The translations under genes were made by a program, and so were the position numbers. Under the pieces are notes generated by a model. It saw only the letters and a program-made list of their open reading frames with translations, searched no databases and was not told where the DNA came from. This document shows, in pieces, positions 1 to 6,845 of a stretch of 37,270 nt of DNA. Origin of the DNA: Desulfobacteraceae bacterium (GTDB lineage Bacteria; Desulfobacterota; Desulfobacteria; Desulfobacterales; Desulfobacteraceae); the NCBI GenBank assembly GCA_024227235.1, contig JAAEKY010000895.1:1-37270 (forward strand), written 5' to 3'. The number at the start of each line of letters is the position of its first letter. Within the stretch, counting starts at the first letter, position 1.

Positions 1-105
1 GAAAAACAGAGGACTAAATAGTTTGAAATCGTCTTCCGTAATCATTCTCTCCATTAATACAGAGCCAACCATTCCACGCCAACCAATTATTCCAACTTTT
101 TTCAT
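1..105 (-). CDS. asd: Aspartate-semialdehyde dehydrogenase, N-terminal fragment (runs off the window)
   Basis: The reverse strand encodes 35 residues beginning MKKVGIIGWRGMVGSVLMER, the NADP-binding start of aspartate-semialdehyde dehydrogenase (GWRGMVGSVL is nearly identical to the E. coli enzyme). The family reduces aspartyl phosphate to aspartate semialdehyde, the branch point to lysine, methionine and threonine. The ATG is preceded by a good ribosome site (AGGAGAGG, about four bases upstream). The rest of the gene lies outside the window. Homoserine dehydrogenase, which uses its product, is encoded about 29 kb away in this window. The identification is firm despite the short length, because the motif is very distinctive. 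Confidence 0.9.
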   Translation of the reverse strand, partial: MKKVGIIGWRGMVGSVLMERMITEDDFKLFSPLFF

Positions 106-236
106 TGTCCTCTCCTTTCTAAATCCACGTAAGGATTAAGTATTCTAAACTTTTGATATTAAAACATGTTTCATACCCTTTTTTTATAAAAGATACCAGC
201 GTTTTAGAAAAAAAGGGTAGAAAAGAAAAAAACATA

Positions 237-266
237 TTGACTAAAACCGAACGTTCGTGCTATTTT
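237..266 (+). promoter_or_regulatory. Promoter of the tetR gene with a palindromic operator in its spacer
   Basis: TTGACT (237-242) and TATTTT (261-266) are spaced 18 bp apart and form a sigma70-like promoter. The perfect palindrome CGAACGTTCG (248-257) sits between the two boxes, the classic place for an autorepressing TetR protein. The expected transcription start falls at or just before the ATG at 274, so the message would have almost no leader. Operator function is inferred from position and symmetry. Confidence 0.6.
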
Positions 267-273
267 AAAAACC

Positions 274-858
274 ATGAAAAAAGGGGATGAAACAAAAAAG
301 AAGATTTTGAATATTGGTTTTTCACTTGCATCAAAGCTTGGACTTGAGTGTTTAAGTATTGGAACGCTTGCTGCTGCCACTCAAATGTCCAAAAGTGGTC
401 TATTCGGTCACTTCCATTCAAAAGAAAATCTTCAGCTAAAGGTAATGGAACATGCGGGGAATATTTTCAATGAAAACGTCGTCGCCCCCGCCTTGAGGAC
501 AACCGCTGGAATTCCAAGAATCCGAAAAGTTATGGAAAATTGGATTAAATGGACAAAAGAATTATCTGGCGGTTGTATTTTTGTAGCTGCTGCTGCTGAA
601 TATTCTGATCGTTCCGGTATTATCAGAGACACCATCCGTGAACAGCATGATAACTGGATTGACTGCTTGAGAAGAATCGCCTCGTCTGCTGTCAGGGTAG
701 GGGATTTTAGAGCGGATACAGATTGTGATCTGTTCGCATTTGAACTTTATTCATTGATTTTAGGCTTTTTTCTTTATCATAGTTCCCTTGATCATCTTGA
801 AGTGGATGATTTGATGTTAAAGTCATTTGAACGATTAATCGATTCTTATAAACCATAA
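274..858 (+). CDS. TetR/AcrR family transcriptional regulator
   Basis: This 194-residue protein has the standard TetR layout. An N-terminal helix (ETKKKILNIGFSLASKLG) is followed by a helix-turn-helix at about residues 28-47 (SIGTLAAATQMSKSGLFGHF), then a helical ligand-binding part. The C-terminal half (CIFVAAAAEYSDRSG..., WIDCLRRIAS) resembles the TetR_C group often paired with fatty-acid or hydrolase genes; the ligand is unknown. The next gene, an alpha/beta hydrolase, starts about 20 bases after its stop, so the two probably form a unit. A palindrome in its own promoter suggests autorepression. No ribosome site precedes the ATG and the frame is closed upstream at 238-240, so the message may be leaderless. 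Confidence 0.9.
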   Translation: MKKGDETKKKILNIGFSLASKLGLECLSIGTLAAATQMSKSGLFGHFHSKENLQLKVMEHAGNIFNENVVAPALRTTAGIPRIRKVMENWIKWTKELSGGCIFVAAAAEYSDRSGIIRDTIREQHDNWIDCLRRIASSAVRVGDFRADTDCDLFAFELYSLILGFFLYHSSLDHLEVDDLMLKSFERLIDSYKP

Positions 859-878
859 TTTTTAAATGAGGTGTTACA

Positions 879-1763
879 ATGACAATCAGTTATAGAAACC
901 CTTCTATCAAAAGCACGAACGTTCGTCTCAATAATGATTTTAAAATTCATTTTTTCCACTTATTTTTTTCTTTGCTTTGGATGCTTTCCAGGTCTTTGGC
1001 AAAATATGTGGTAAAAACACTTTTTTTCAAACCTCAAGTATACAAAATGAATGAAAAAGAAAACCAGATGATTCAAACATCTCAAAGATTTTCCTTTCAA
1101 GCAGGGGGTAAGACGATTCAGGGATATCAATGGGGCAAAGGCCCGGCTGTTGTTTTTATCCATGGTTGGGCTGGATGCGGCATACAGTTTTATCGATATT
1201 TTGATCTGTTAATAAAAGCAGGCTTTTCCGTCTACACGTTTGATCATACCGGGCATGGACATTCACAAGGTAAGACTAGTAATTATTTTGAGTTTTCAAA
1301 TTCAGTGTATGAATTTATGGCACTTCAAAGAGATGTTGAGGTTCAGGCCATTGTGGCTCATTCACTCGGAGCATCTGCAACAATTAATTATCTGTGGCGG
1401 ACTCAAAACAATATAAAAACTATTTTAATTGCCCCCGCGTTGTCTTTGATCGAAACGCTTGACCTGGCGTTTTTGAAATATGGGGTCCCATTGTGTATTT
1501 TCAAAGCACTTTTAAAAGATATTGAGGATGAAACCGGTCATTTATTTGCCAAAGAAAATCCCATAGACCAAATTAAAACACTATATTCTGATATCCTGAT
1601 GGTTCATGACACCAATGATAAGGCAATTTCATATGAAGAATCCTGGAAGGCAAGTCTGCTTCAGGAAAATATACGATTATTTTCGACCAGTGGGCTTGGG
1701 CATATTAAAATTCTTAAAGACGATGAATTGACGAAGGAAATTGTCAGAAATATAATGATTTAA
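879..1763 (+). CDS. Alpha/beta hydrolase
   Basis: This 294-residue protein has an alpha/beta hydrolase fold. The oxyanion motif HGW is at 95-97, the nucleophile elbow AHSLGAS puts Ser162 in place, an acid is likely at Asp247 (HDTND), and the catalytic His is at 275 (GLGHIKIL). Residues 22-50 are hydrophobic and could anchor it to the membrane or hold it at the membrane face. The substrate cannot be read from sequence; lipases, esterases and thioesterases of this type are all possible. It follows the TetR gene closely and a second copy of the TetR palindrome lies inside codons 13-16, so it is probably the regulator's target. A ribosome site (GAGGTG) precedes the ATG. Met57 is an alternative start that would place the palindrome upstream of the coding region, but it would remove the hydrophobic segment. 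Confidence 0.85.
   Translation: MTISYRNPSIKSTNVRLNNDFKIHFFHLFFSLLWMLSRSLAKYVVKTLFFKPQVYKMNEKENQMIQTSQRFSFQAGGKTIQGYQWGKGPAVVFIHGWAGCGIQFYRYFDLLIKAGFSVYTFDHTGHGHSQGKTSNYFEFSNSVYEFMALQRDVEVQAIVAHSLGASATINYLWRTQNNIKTILIAPALSLIETLDLAFLKYGVPLCIFKALLKDIEDETGHLFAKENPIDQIKTLYSDILMVHDTNDKAISYEESWKASLLQENIRLFSTSGLGHIKILKDDELTKEIVRNIMI
915..926. promoter_or_regulatory. Second copy of the TetR-type palindrome, inside the hydrolase gene
   Basis: ACGAACGTTCGT is a perfect 12-bp palindrome that contains the 10-bp palindrome of the tetR promoter. It lies 36 bp inside the annotated hydrolase reading frame. A repressor bound here would act as a roadblock or control an internal promoter. Binding is inferred from sequence identity with the promoter copy. 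Confidence 0.5.
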
Positions 1764-1951
1764 AAGAGGGCAGCTGGTAACAAATTTTCTTAATATTAGG
1801 ATAATAAGTAAAAATAAATCAATATTTGAAAGAATATGCCTTAAAGTAAAATATAAAAGTTTTTTAAACATTAACGCCGAACCATACTGCGCCACTCTTC
1901 GAAATAGTTAAAAAATTGCAAAAAAAGGTAAACTATGGCAATGTGAAAATC

Positions 1952-2305
1952 ATGTTGTCATCGTTTACACAAAAGGCCCTGCAAATCATTCGAAGTATTC
2001 CGGAAGGCAAGATTCTGACATATGGGAGGATTGCCGCTTTTGCCGGGAAAAGCAACGGTGCACGGCAGATATCACGACTGCTGCATTCAATGTCTCAAAA
2101 ACATGATTTGCCCTGGCATCGTGTTGTGAATGCACACGGGAAAATATCGTTAAAGCCATCTTACGGCTATGAACTGCAAAAGGCGCTTCTTGAATCAGAG
2201 GGTATCAAGTTTTCTTTGAATGATACCATAGATTTAAAGAAGTATTTATGGAAAGATCCATTTAAAAAAATCAAAATCATTTCGGGTCTGACCTTTAGGT
2301 TATGA
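1952..2305 (+). CDS. Alkyltransferase-like protein (ATL, YbaZ/Atl1 type)
   Basis: About 117 residues with the MGMT/Ogt DNA-binding domain: IPEGKILTYGRIAAFAG, then ARQISRLLHS (helix-turn-helix with the arginine finger), then PWHRVVNAHGKIS. True O6-alkylguanine transferases have PCHRV; here Trp replaces the acceptor Cys, which defines the ATL family. ATL proteins bind O6-alkylguanine without repairing it and hand the lesion to nucleotide excision repair. The length matches E. coli YbaZ. The ATG at 1952 is preferred over an upstream TTG at 1916 because the extra residues do not match the family. The final codons and stop lie inside a 19-bp sequence that is repeated at the nagZ stop, so the extreme C-terminus may be derived from a mobile repeat. 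Confidence 0.88.
   Translation: MLSSFTQKALQIIRSIPEGKILTYGRIAAFAGKSNGARQISRLLHSMSQKHDLPWHRVVNAHGKISLKPSYGYELQKALLESEGIKFSLNDTIDLKKYLWKDPFKKIKIISGLTFRL
2285..2303 (-). repeat. 19-bp dispersed repeat, copy 1
   Basis: The reverse complement reads ATAACCTAAAGGTCAGACC, identical over 19 bases to 26936-26954. It contains two overlapping palindromes (ACCTAAAGGT and GGTCAGACC) and reaches the first base of the stop codon of the alkyltransferase-like gene. Confidence 0.6.
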
Positions 2306-2315
2306 AATATTCGGG

Positions 2316-2885
2316 CTATAGCTTTTGACGGGCTTTAATCGCCTGCTCAAGGTTTTTGATTTTTGGACCATTGGCGCTCCACAAGCGACAGGAATCAATT
2401 AGATAGTCTTTTTCTTTAAAGCTTTCAAGGTCCTTAGGAATAGATGGCTTGTCCTTTCTTTTATGCGTCAACCAACCATGAACAATTTCCTGGCCCATGA
2501 CAATAATTAACTGGCAAAGATGCGTACATCCTAATTTGCCACCCATAATTTGCCGCACATTTTTTGAAAATCCGGATTTGATCTCAAGTCCTTTTAATTT
2601 TTCAATCGTATCAAGAGTGGTGCTGCATTCTGACATAGGGATACATTTCATCTGTGCCTGTGCATCTGCAATGGTGAGTGGATTGGGCTTTATCAAAAGC
2701 TTTACATCCATATGATGAATGATCCCTGGATGTTTAACCTCCCCTGATACATCAAATACGTTAATATATCGCCGGTCTTTTAAAACTCCGTGAATAATAA
2801 CGCTTTCGTCTGTGTGAGGGTAAGTGGCAAGCTGAATATCCCGCGTGTGTATTTTGGGTTTGTTCTTTATTAATTTATTAAGCAT
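2316..2885 (-). CDS. DUF2889 domain-containing protein
   Basis: About 189 residues. The pattern matches my recollection of DUF2889: an N-terminal HTRDIQLATYPHTDESVIIHGVLKDRR, then HHMDVKLLIKPNPLTIADAQAQM, and a C-terminal MGGKLGCTHLCQLI. Members are common in deltaproteobacteria and have no established function. There is no signal peptide or membrane segment, so it is probably cytoplasmic. The ATG at 2885 is preferred over an upstream TTG at 2921; neither has a clear ribosome site. It converges on the alkyltransferase-like gene with only 10 bases between stops. It may share a transcript with the sensor gene upstream, about 90 bases away on the same strand. Confidence 0.72.
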   Translation of the reverse strand: MLNKLIKNKPKIHTRDIQLATYPHTDESVIIHGVLKDRRYINVFDVSGEVKHPGIIHHMDVKLLIKPNPLTIADAQAQMKCIPMSECSTTLDTIEKLKGLEIKSGFSKNVRQIMGGKLGCTHLCQLIIVMGQEIVHGWLTHKRKDKPSIPKDLESFKEKDYLIDSCRLWSANGPKIKNLEQAIKARQKL

Positions 2886-2975
2886 GAATGATAATTTAGT
2901 CTTTTTGTTCCTGAAAATCAAATCTTCTTAGACATAATGGAAAACATTTTGAATGGAAGTATATCCTTAAATGAT

Positions 2976-4031
2976 TCAATGATCTTTGGAGGATTTATTA
3001 ATATCAATAACCTTGCCTTGAGGCATGTCCATGGTTTTATAGCTGGCAATACTAATTAATTTTCGTGTCATTTTACCCATTCGATCAACCTGATCCTTAA
3101 TTATTTTTATCCGTGCTAAAACAGATGGATCGTCAATATCATCCAGCATTAAAATTTCAGTATTTCCAATAATCATTTGTAAGGGCTGATTTAGTTCATG
3201 GCATACAGCTCTGGCCATTTCAATCACGCCTTCTAATTTTTCACGACGGCGCAGTTCTTTTTCAACTATTAACCGTTGCTCTATCTGGCGGCCTAAAATA
3301 GTCATGAACAGAATCGTTCCAAAAAGTCCTGCTATCCACACTAAAAAATATATGATTATAAAGCTTTTAAAATTTGATATTTGGATGGAAAAATGTGGTT
3401 CCATTGGTACGGCAACGCTGATCCCCCCCCTGATATCTCCTAATCTATATCCTTGCTTGGCATGGCATTTCAAACAGCTTTTTTCAGTGATCAACGGACG
3501 CATAAGTCTCATATGTTCGGTGCCATTAATGATTTCAAGGGAACTGACCTCATCTTTACCTTTTTCAAAATTTTTTAAGGCACCAATTTCCCATTCATCT
3601 GGTTTGTTCTCAATTCGGACGGGCTTTAAGCTTGTGATATGGCTAATATGTTTGAATTTTTCTAATGCCATTTCATTTACCTGGCGGGTCATGAAAGAAG
3701 GATTGATTATAGTGAGTTTTTTGCCATGTACCGTTTGGACATCACGTTCTGGTATATCAAGATATGGGTTGGGTTGCGTTTTGGGTGTAATGGGGGCATA
3801 AAGACCTCCATGGCCAGCATTCCAACTTCTATAGATTATATGGTTCTGGAATACACCTCTTGCTTCAATTATAGCGGCATCCAGTGCACCCGAGCTCATT
3901 ATTTTATGGTGCCATACCAATGACAAGCTAATAAACAGCGACCAGACAGCAATAACACCTAAAGCGTAATACCATAAAAGCTTGGGGCCTAATTTTTTTT
4001 TGTTGTTTTGGTTCACACTTGTATTTTGCAT
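2976..4031 (-). CDS. Haem-binding DUF3365 (Tll0287-like) sensor with a HisKA domain but no ATPase domain
   Basis: 351 residues. Transmembrane helix 1 is at about 18-40. A periplasmic DUF3365/Tll0287-like domain contains one c-type haem site, CLKCH, at 186-190. Helix 2 is at about 224-247, followed by a HisKA dimerisation segment with a phospho-acceptor-type His278 in CHELNQPLQ. The protein ends at about 72 residues beyond that histidine (…GKVIDINKSSKDH), so there is no HATPase_c domain (no N, G1 or G2 boxes), and none follows in any frame downstream. I recall a group of similar short ATPase-less proteins ending in a related IDI motif in sulfate reducers. It could act as a phosphotransfer or dimerisation partner of a full kinase. 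The ATG at 4031 is chosen over a TTG two codons upstream. It is divergent from the cytochrome gene. Confidence 0.8.
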   Translation of the reverse strand: MQNTSVNQNNKKKLGPKLLWYYALGVIAVWSLFISLSLVWHHKIMSSGALDAAIIEARGVFQNHIIYRSWNAGHGGLYAPITPKTQPNPYLDIPERDVQTVHGKKLTIINPSFMTRQVNEMALEKFKHISHITSLKPVRIENKPDEWEIGALKNFEKGKDEVSSLEIINGTEHMRLMRPLITEKSCLKCHAKQGYRLGDIRGGISVAVPMEPHFSIQISNFKSFIIIYFLVWIAGLFGTILFMTILGRQIEQRLIVEKELRRREKLEGVIEMARAVCHELNQPLQMIIGNTEILMLDDIDDPSVLARIKIIKDQVDRMGKMTRKLISIASYKTMDMPQGKVIDINKSSKDH

Positions 4032-4284
4032 GTTCAATTAAAAAAAACAATAAAAAGAAATAGCAAGAAAACATTTAGTATTTATAAAATGAAAAGAATC
4101 AAGGCACAATTGTTTTTGTGTTACATGCTGCAATCCCTGAAAGTATTTTTTTTACACGCGTATGTTGAACCAGGATAGGAATCTAACCCGGCTAAAGAGA
4201 AATTTTGTTTGATATTTATTTAAATTAAAGCTATGAGCTTCATTTAACAATACAATAATTTAACATGAATGAAGGATTCAAAGA

Positions 4285-4914
4285 ATGGAACATGAATCAA
4301 GAGATCAGCATATTATTTTTATTTTCATTTTAACGGCTATTTTCTATTTAAGCTATTGCGCTATCCCCTCTTCTGATAAAGATGGGAAAACGCCCAGCAA
4401 AATCCAAAAGTCTAAAACAATAGTTTCCCAAGATCAAAAACTTGAAGAGAACAAAATAGAAGTAAAAGAAGCAACAATAGCGCCAAGCGTTTCAATAAAG
4501 GCTGTCCCCCCAAAACAAGCCCCCCCCATTATCGGGAGTTCATCATCTAACGATATAATTTTAATGGAAAATCCTTTGTATAAAAAACATAAAAAGGGCA
4601 TTGTTCAATTTACCCATAAAAAGCATATAGAAGACTATTCAATTTCCTGTGGGAGGTGTCACCATGATGAAACCGGGACACCATTAGAGTTGCAACCCAA
4701 CGATTCTGTTGCAGGATGCATTGAGTGTCATAAAGAGACAATACAGCCAAAAGGTGAAAAGTTAGAAAAAAAAGAAAAGATAGCAAAATATCATTTTCAA
4801 GCGCTTCACGAAAACTGTATTGGCTGCCACAAGGATTACAATAAAGAAAAAGGAGACCCCAAAGGAAAGGGGCCTGCACCAACATCCTGTAAAAAATGTC
4901 ATCCGAAAAAATAA
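4285..4914 (+). CDS. Membrane-anchored tetrahaem cytochrome c3-family protein
   Basis: 209 residues. One N-terminal hydrophobic segment (about 9-26) can act as a signal anchor; a Cys at 25 makes a lipoprotein conceivable but the lipobox is poor. A charged, proline-containing linker follows to about residue 90. Then come four haem-binding CxxCH motifs at 122-126, 145-149, 178-182 and 202-206, with extra histidines (H111, H114, H127, H170, H175) available as distal ligands. The FTHKKH followed by CGRCHH arrangement is typical of class III cytochromes, which carry electrons in the periplasm of sulfate reducers. A ribosome site AAGGA lies 8 bases before the ATG. It is divergent from the haem sensor, suggesting a linked redox role. 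No partner oxidoreductase gene is adjacent. Confidence 0.85.
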   Translation: MEHESRDQHIIFIFILTAIFYLSYCAIPSSDKDGKTPSKIQKSKTIVSQDQKLEENKIEVKEATIAPSVSIKAVPPKQAPPIIGSSSSNDIILMENPLYKKHKKGIVQFTHKKHIEDYSISCGRCHHDETGTPLELQPNDSVAGCIECHKETIQPKGEKLEKKEKIAKYHFQALHENCIGCHKDYNKEKGDPKGKGPAPTSCKKCHPKK

Positions 4915-4945
4915 TCAATTAGAAGATCATTTATATTTTGTTTAG

Positions 4946-5019
4946 GCAGGCGTAAGTTTTGTTACAGTTGTACATGCAATTGTTTTTAAATTTAAAAGCA
5001 AAATTTTGAGAACGCCTGC
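4946..5019. repeat. 8-bp inverted repeat in the cytochrome-two-CW intergenic region
   Basis: GCAGGCGT (4946-4953) pairs with ACGCCTGC (5012-5019) across a 58-base AT-rich spacer. There is no T-run after it. It may mark the 3' end of the cytochrome transcript or be the ends of a small relic. The rest of the gap to 5196 shows nothing I can name. Confidence 0.3.
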
Positions 5020-5196
5020 TTATGAAGGTTCTGCATGTTTTATAGAATAGGTTAGATCAGAAGTGTTTCAAAAAACAATGACGTTCGTTTGTATGTCGAA
5101 TGCATTAAAAGTTTTGTCAGATCAGTTCACTACTAAACCAGATTCCCTTAATAAATTGCCCATTCAAAACGATCTACAGGGGGAATTAATCTTTTG

Positions 5197-5394
5197 TTAA
5201 TTTCGTTTGGCGATTTTATAGTATTGGCAATAGTTACATTTATTTTTATTATATTGTGATATGATTTCGACAGTAGTGCCATTACACAATGTATCTTTTA
5301 TTTCCCAACAATTAGATTCGTCTTTATGAGCAGGGCATTCTGTTTGTTTACAATTGAAATATTCAAAGCATTTTTCCATCATCTGGTGTTCCAT
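5197..5394 (-). CDS. Small cysteine-rich protein, two-CW-like
   Basis: 65 residues with seven cysteines (9, 15, 20, 29, 37, 53, 56). The pattern CFEYFNC…CPAHKDESNCWEI…C…KCNYCQYYK resembles the small two-CW proteins of Desulfobacterota, which probably bind a metal through paired Cys-Trp knuckles. There is no signal sequence or membrane helix. The function is unknown. The start is uncertain: ATG at 5394 has no ribosome site, and in-frame ATGs four and five codons later are possible. It stands alone between the cytochrome and DUF3786 genes on the same strand as the latter, about 100 bases downstream of it. Confidence 0.7.
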   Translation of the reverse strand: MEHQMMEKCFEYFNCKQTECPAHKDESNCWEIKDTLCNGTTVEIISQYNKNKCNYCQYYKIAKRN

Positions 5395-5492
5395 AAAAAA
5401 TATTTTAAAATTGATTAATTATGCGCACAAAAGAATTAAAAAAGTATCAAAATTTCGACAATCAGTAAACGGATTTAATTTTATAAAAGATA

Positions 5493-6101
5493 TTAAGCTT
5501 TTTTTAGTCGTGTGACCATTTGCCATCCTAACATGGCTATGCATTCAGCATCTAAGAATTTTTCAGCTCGACTTTCAAACAATACAGAACATTTTGCTGA
5601 AAATTCATCATCTTTGTCATTAAATAACACGAGGATAGATATCATGGGTAGTGCACTAAACTGTACAGCAAAATCATAGTTTACATCAAGATCGGGTTGA
5701 TATCCTCCGATTTTGTTACTAGACGTTTTTAAATCACCAAGTTTTCCTGAAAAATATGACGCTAAATTATGTTCAATATCATTTGTAAAATAATTTGCTA
5801 AAGGGCCAGAGTCTTTAAAATCTCTAAAAGATGCCCATTCTTTGTTTTTTGACAATTTATCCGGGCACAATATAAGATATTTGCTTAGAATTATACAAAT
5901 ATCATAGCTTGGTTTTTTACCTGAAGGATCAACTATTTTTTCTGCTGAAATTGAATAGTCAGTGTCAAATAGTTGTATGATCATCGTATCATTAATTATA
6001 TTTGCACCCAGTTTTGGTGCAATCAAATTAAAAGATATGTTTTTTATCTGTTCCAGATAATTTATATATGTTTTTTCAAAAACATCATTTTGAGTTTGCA
6101 T
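5493..6101 (-). CDS. DUF3786 domain-containing protein
   Basis: About 202 residues matching the DUF3786 pattern: FEKTYINYLEQI, IQLFDTDYSISAEKIVDPSGKKPS, LSKYLILCPDKL, WASFRDFKDSGPLANYF and, near the end, FNDKDDEFSAKCSVLFE with AECIAMLGWQMV. In anaerobes related domains occur alone or near corrinoid and Fe-S proteins; the function is not established. The start at 6101 is fixed by a strong ribosome site (AAAGGAG, 5 bases upstream), removing 14 residues from the longest frame. It is divergent from the lipoprotein gene. Confidence 0.78.
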   Translation of the reverse strand: MQTQNDVFEKTYINYLEQIKNISFNLIAPKLGANIINDTMIIQLFDTDYSISAEKIVDPSGKKPSYDICIILSKYLILCPDKLSKNKEWASFRDFKDSGPLANYFTNDIEHNLASYFSGKLGDLKTSSNKIGGYQPDLDVNYDFAVQFSALPMISILVLFNDKDDEFSAKCSVLFESRAEKFLDAECIAMLGWQMVTRLKKA

Positions 6102-6269
6102 GGTTTCTCCTTTCGTATAAAGGTTTAAAAAAAAATAAATCATAACAAAAAATCTATTGAAATAATATTGATTATTATTCAGCGAATTAGTAATAATAAA
6201 GCGTTTGAGTGTAAATGTCTCTTATCTTAGAGCCATTTTATGATATTAATGTTCTTAAAAGGAGTTATT

Positions 6270-6692
6270 GTGAAAAAGATAACAAGAGTTGTTGCTATTG
6301 TAATGTTGCTGACGGGATTTTTTTTGGGTTGCGGCCAGGACAAATATGACGATGTGGTCGAGATCAATAATGAATTTATTAAAGTTACCCAGGGCTATAT
6401 GGATGGATTGAATAAAGCAGAAAGCGGAAAAGATGTTGCTAAAGCCATGAATAAATATGCAGATGAATTCAAGAAACTGGCTCCCAAAATGAAAGAGATC
6501 CAGAAAAAATATCCTGACCTGATGACTGCGAAAGACCTGCCGGAAAAAGTTACAAAATCCCAGGCTCAATCCACTCAGATCGGAATGGATCTTGCTGGAT
6601 CGTTTATGAAAGTTATGAAATATATGACTGACCCTGAAGTTGTCAGTGCACAACAAAGAATGGGTGAGGCTATGCAATCAGCGAACAAGTAG
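6270..6692 (+). CDS. Small predicted lipoprotein
   Basis: 140 residues starting at GTG, chosen because AAGGAG lies six bases upstream and because this start gives a clean lipoprotein signal: VKKITRVVAIVMLLTGFFLGC with Cys21 as the lipidated residue. The mature part is short, helical and lysine-rich (NEFIKVTQGYMDGLNKAES…, FKKLAPKMKEIQKKYPDL) with no known domain that I can name. It probably faces the periplasm from the inner or outer membrane. A terminator follows within about 100 bases, so it is a single-gene unit. Confidence 0.78.
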   Translation: MKKITRVVAIVMLLTGFFLGCGQDKYDDVVEINNEFIKVTQGYMDGLNKAESGKDVAKAMNKYADEFKKLAPKMKEIQKKYPDLMTAKDLPEKVTKSQAQSTQIGMDLAGSFMKVMKYMTDPEVVSAQQRMGEAMQSANK

Positions 6693-6793
6693 CAAAAATA
6701 CCCATACGCTTAAATTTTAAAATTATTTCTATAAATTGCTTTTAATATTTCGATACGTGTATAATATACAGACGAATTTTGAAAATTGAGTCC

Positions 6794-6842
6794 ATCCCGC
6801 ATCCAAGAACTCATGAGTGACTTGGCTGCGGGATTTCCTTTT
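6794..6842 (+). terminator. Rho-independent terminator after the lipoprotein gene
   Basis: ATCCCGCA (6794-6801) pairs with TGCGGGAT (6827-6834) and the inner CCAAG (6803-6807) pairs with CTTGG (6821-6825). The hairpin is followed by TTTCCTTTTT. It also lies next to the stop of the convergent malic enzyme gene. Confidence 0.8.
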
Positions 6843-6845
6843 TAA

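Noticed and set aside
5080..5095. GACGTTCGTTTG resembling a half of the TetR palindrome
   Set aside because: Only one half matches and it is far from the regulator; likely chance.
6172..6199. AT-only 8-bp inverted repeat TTATTATT/AATAATAA
   Set aside because: Expected by chance in such AT-rich divergent promoter DNA.
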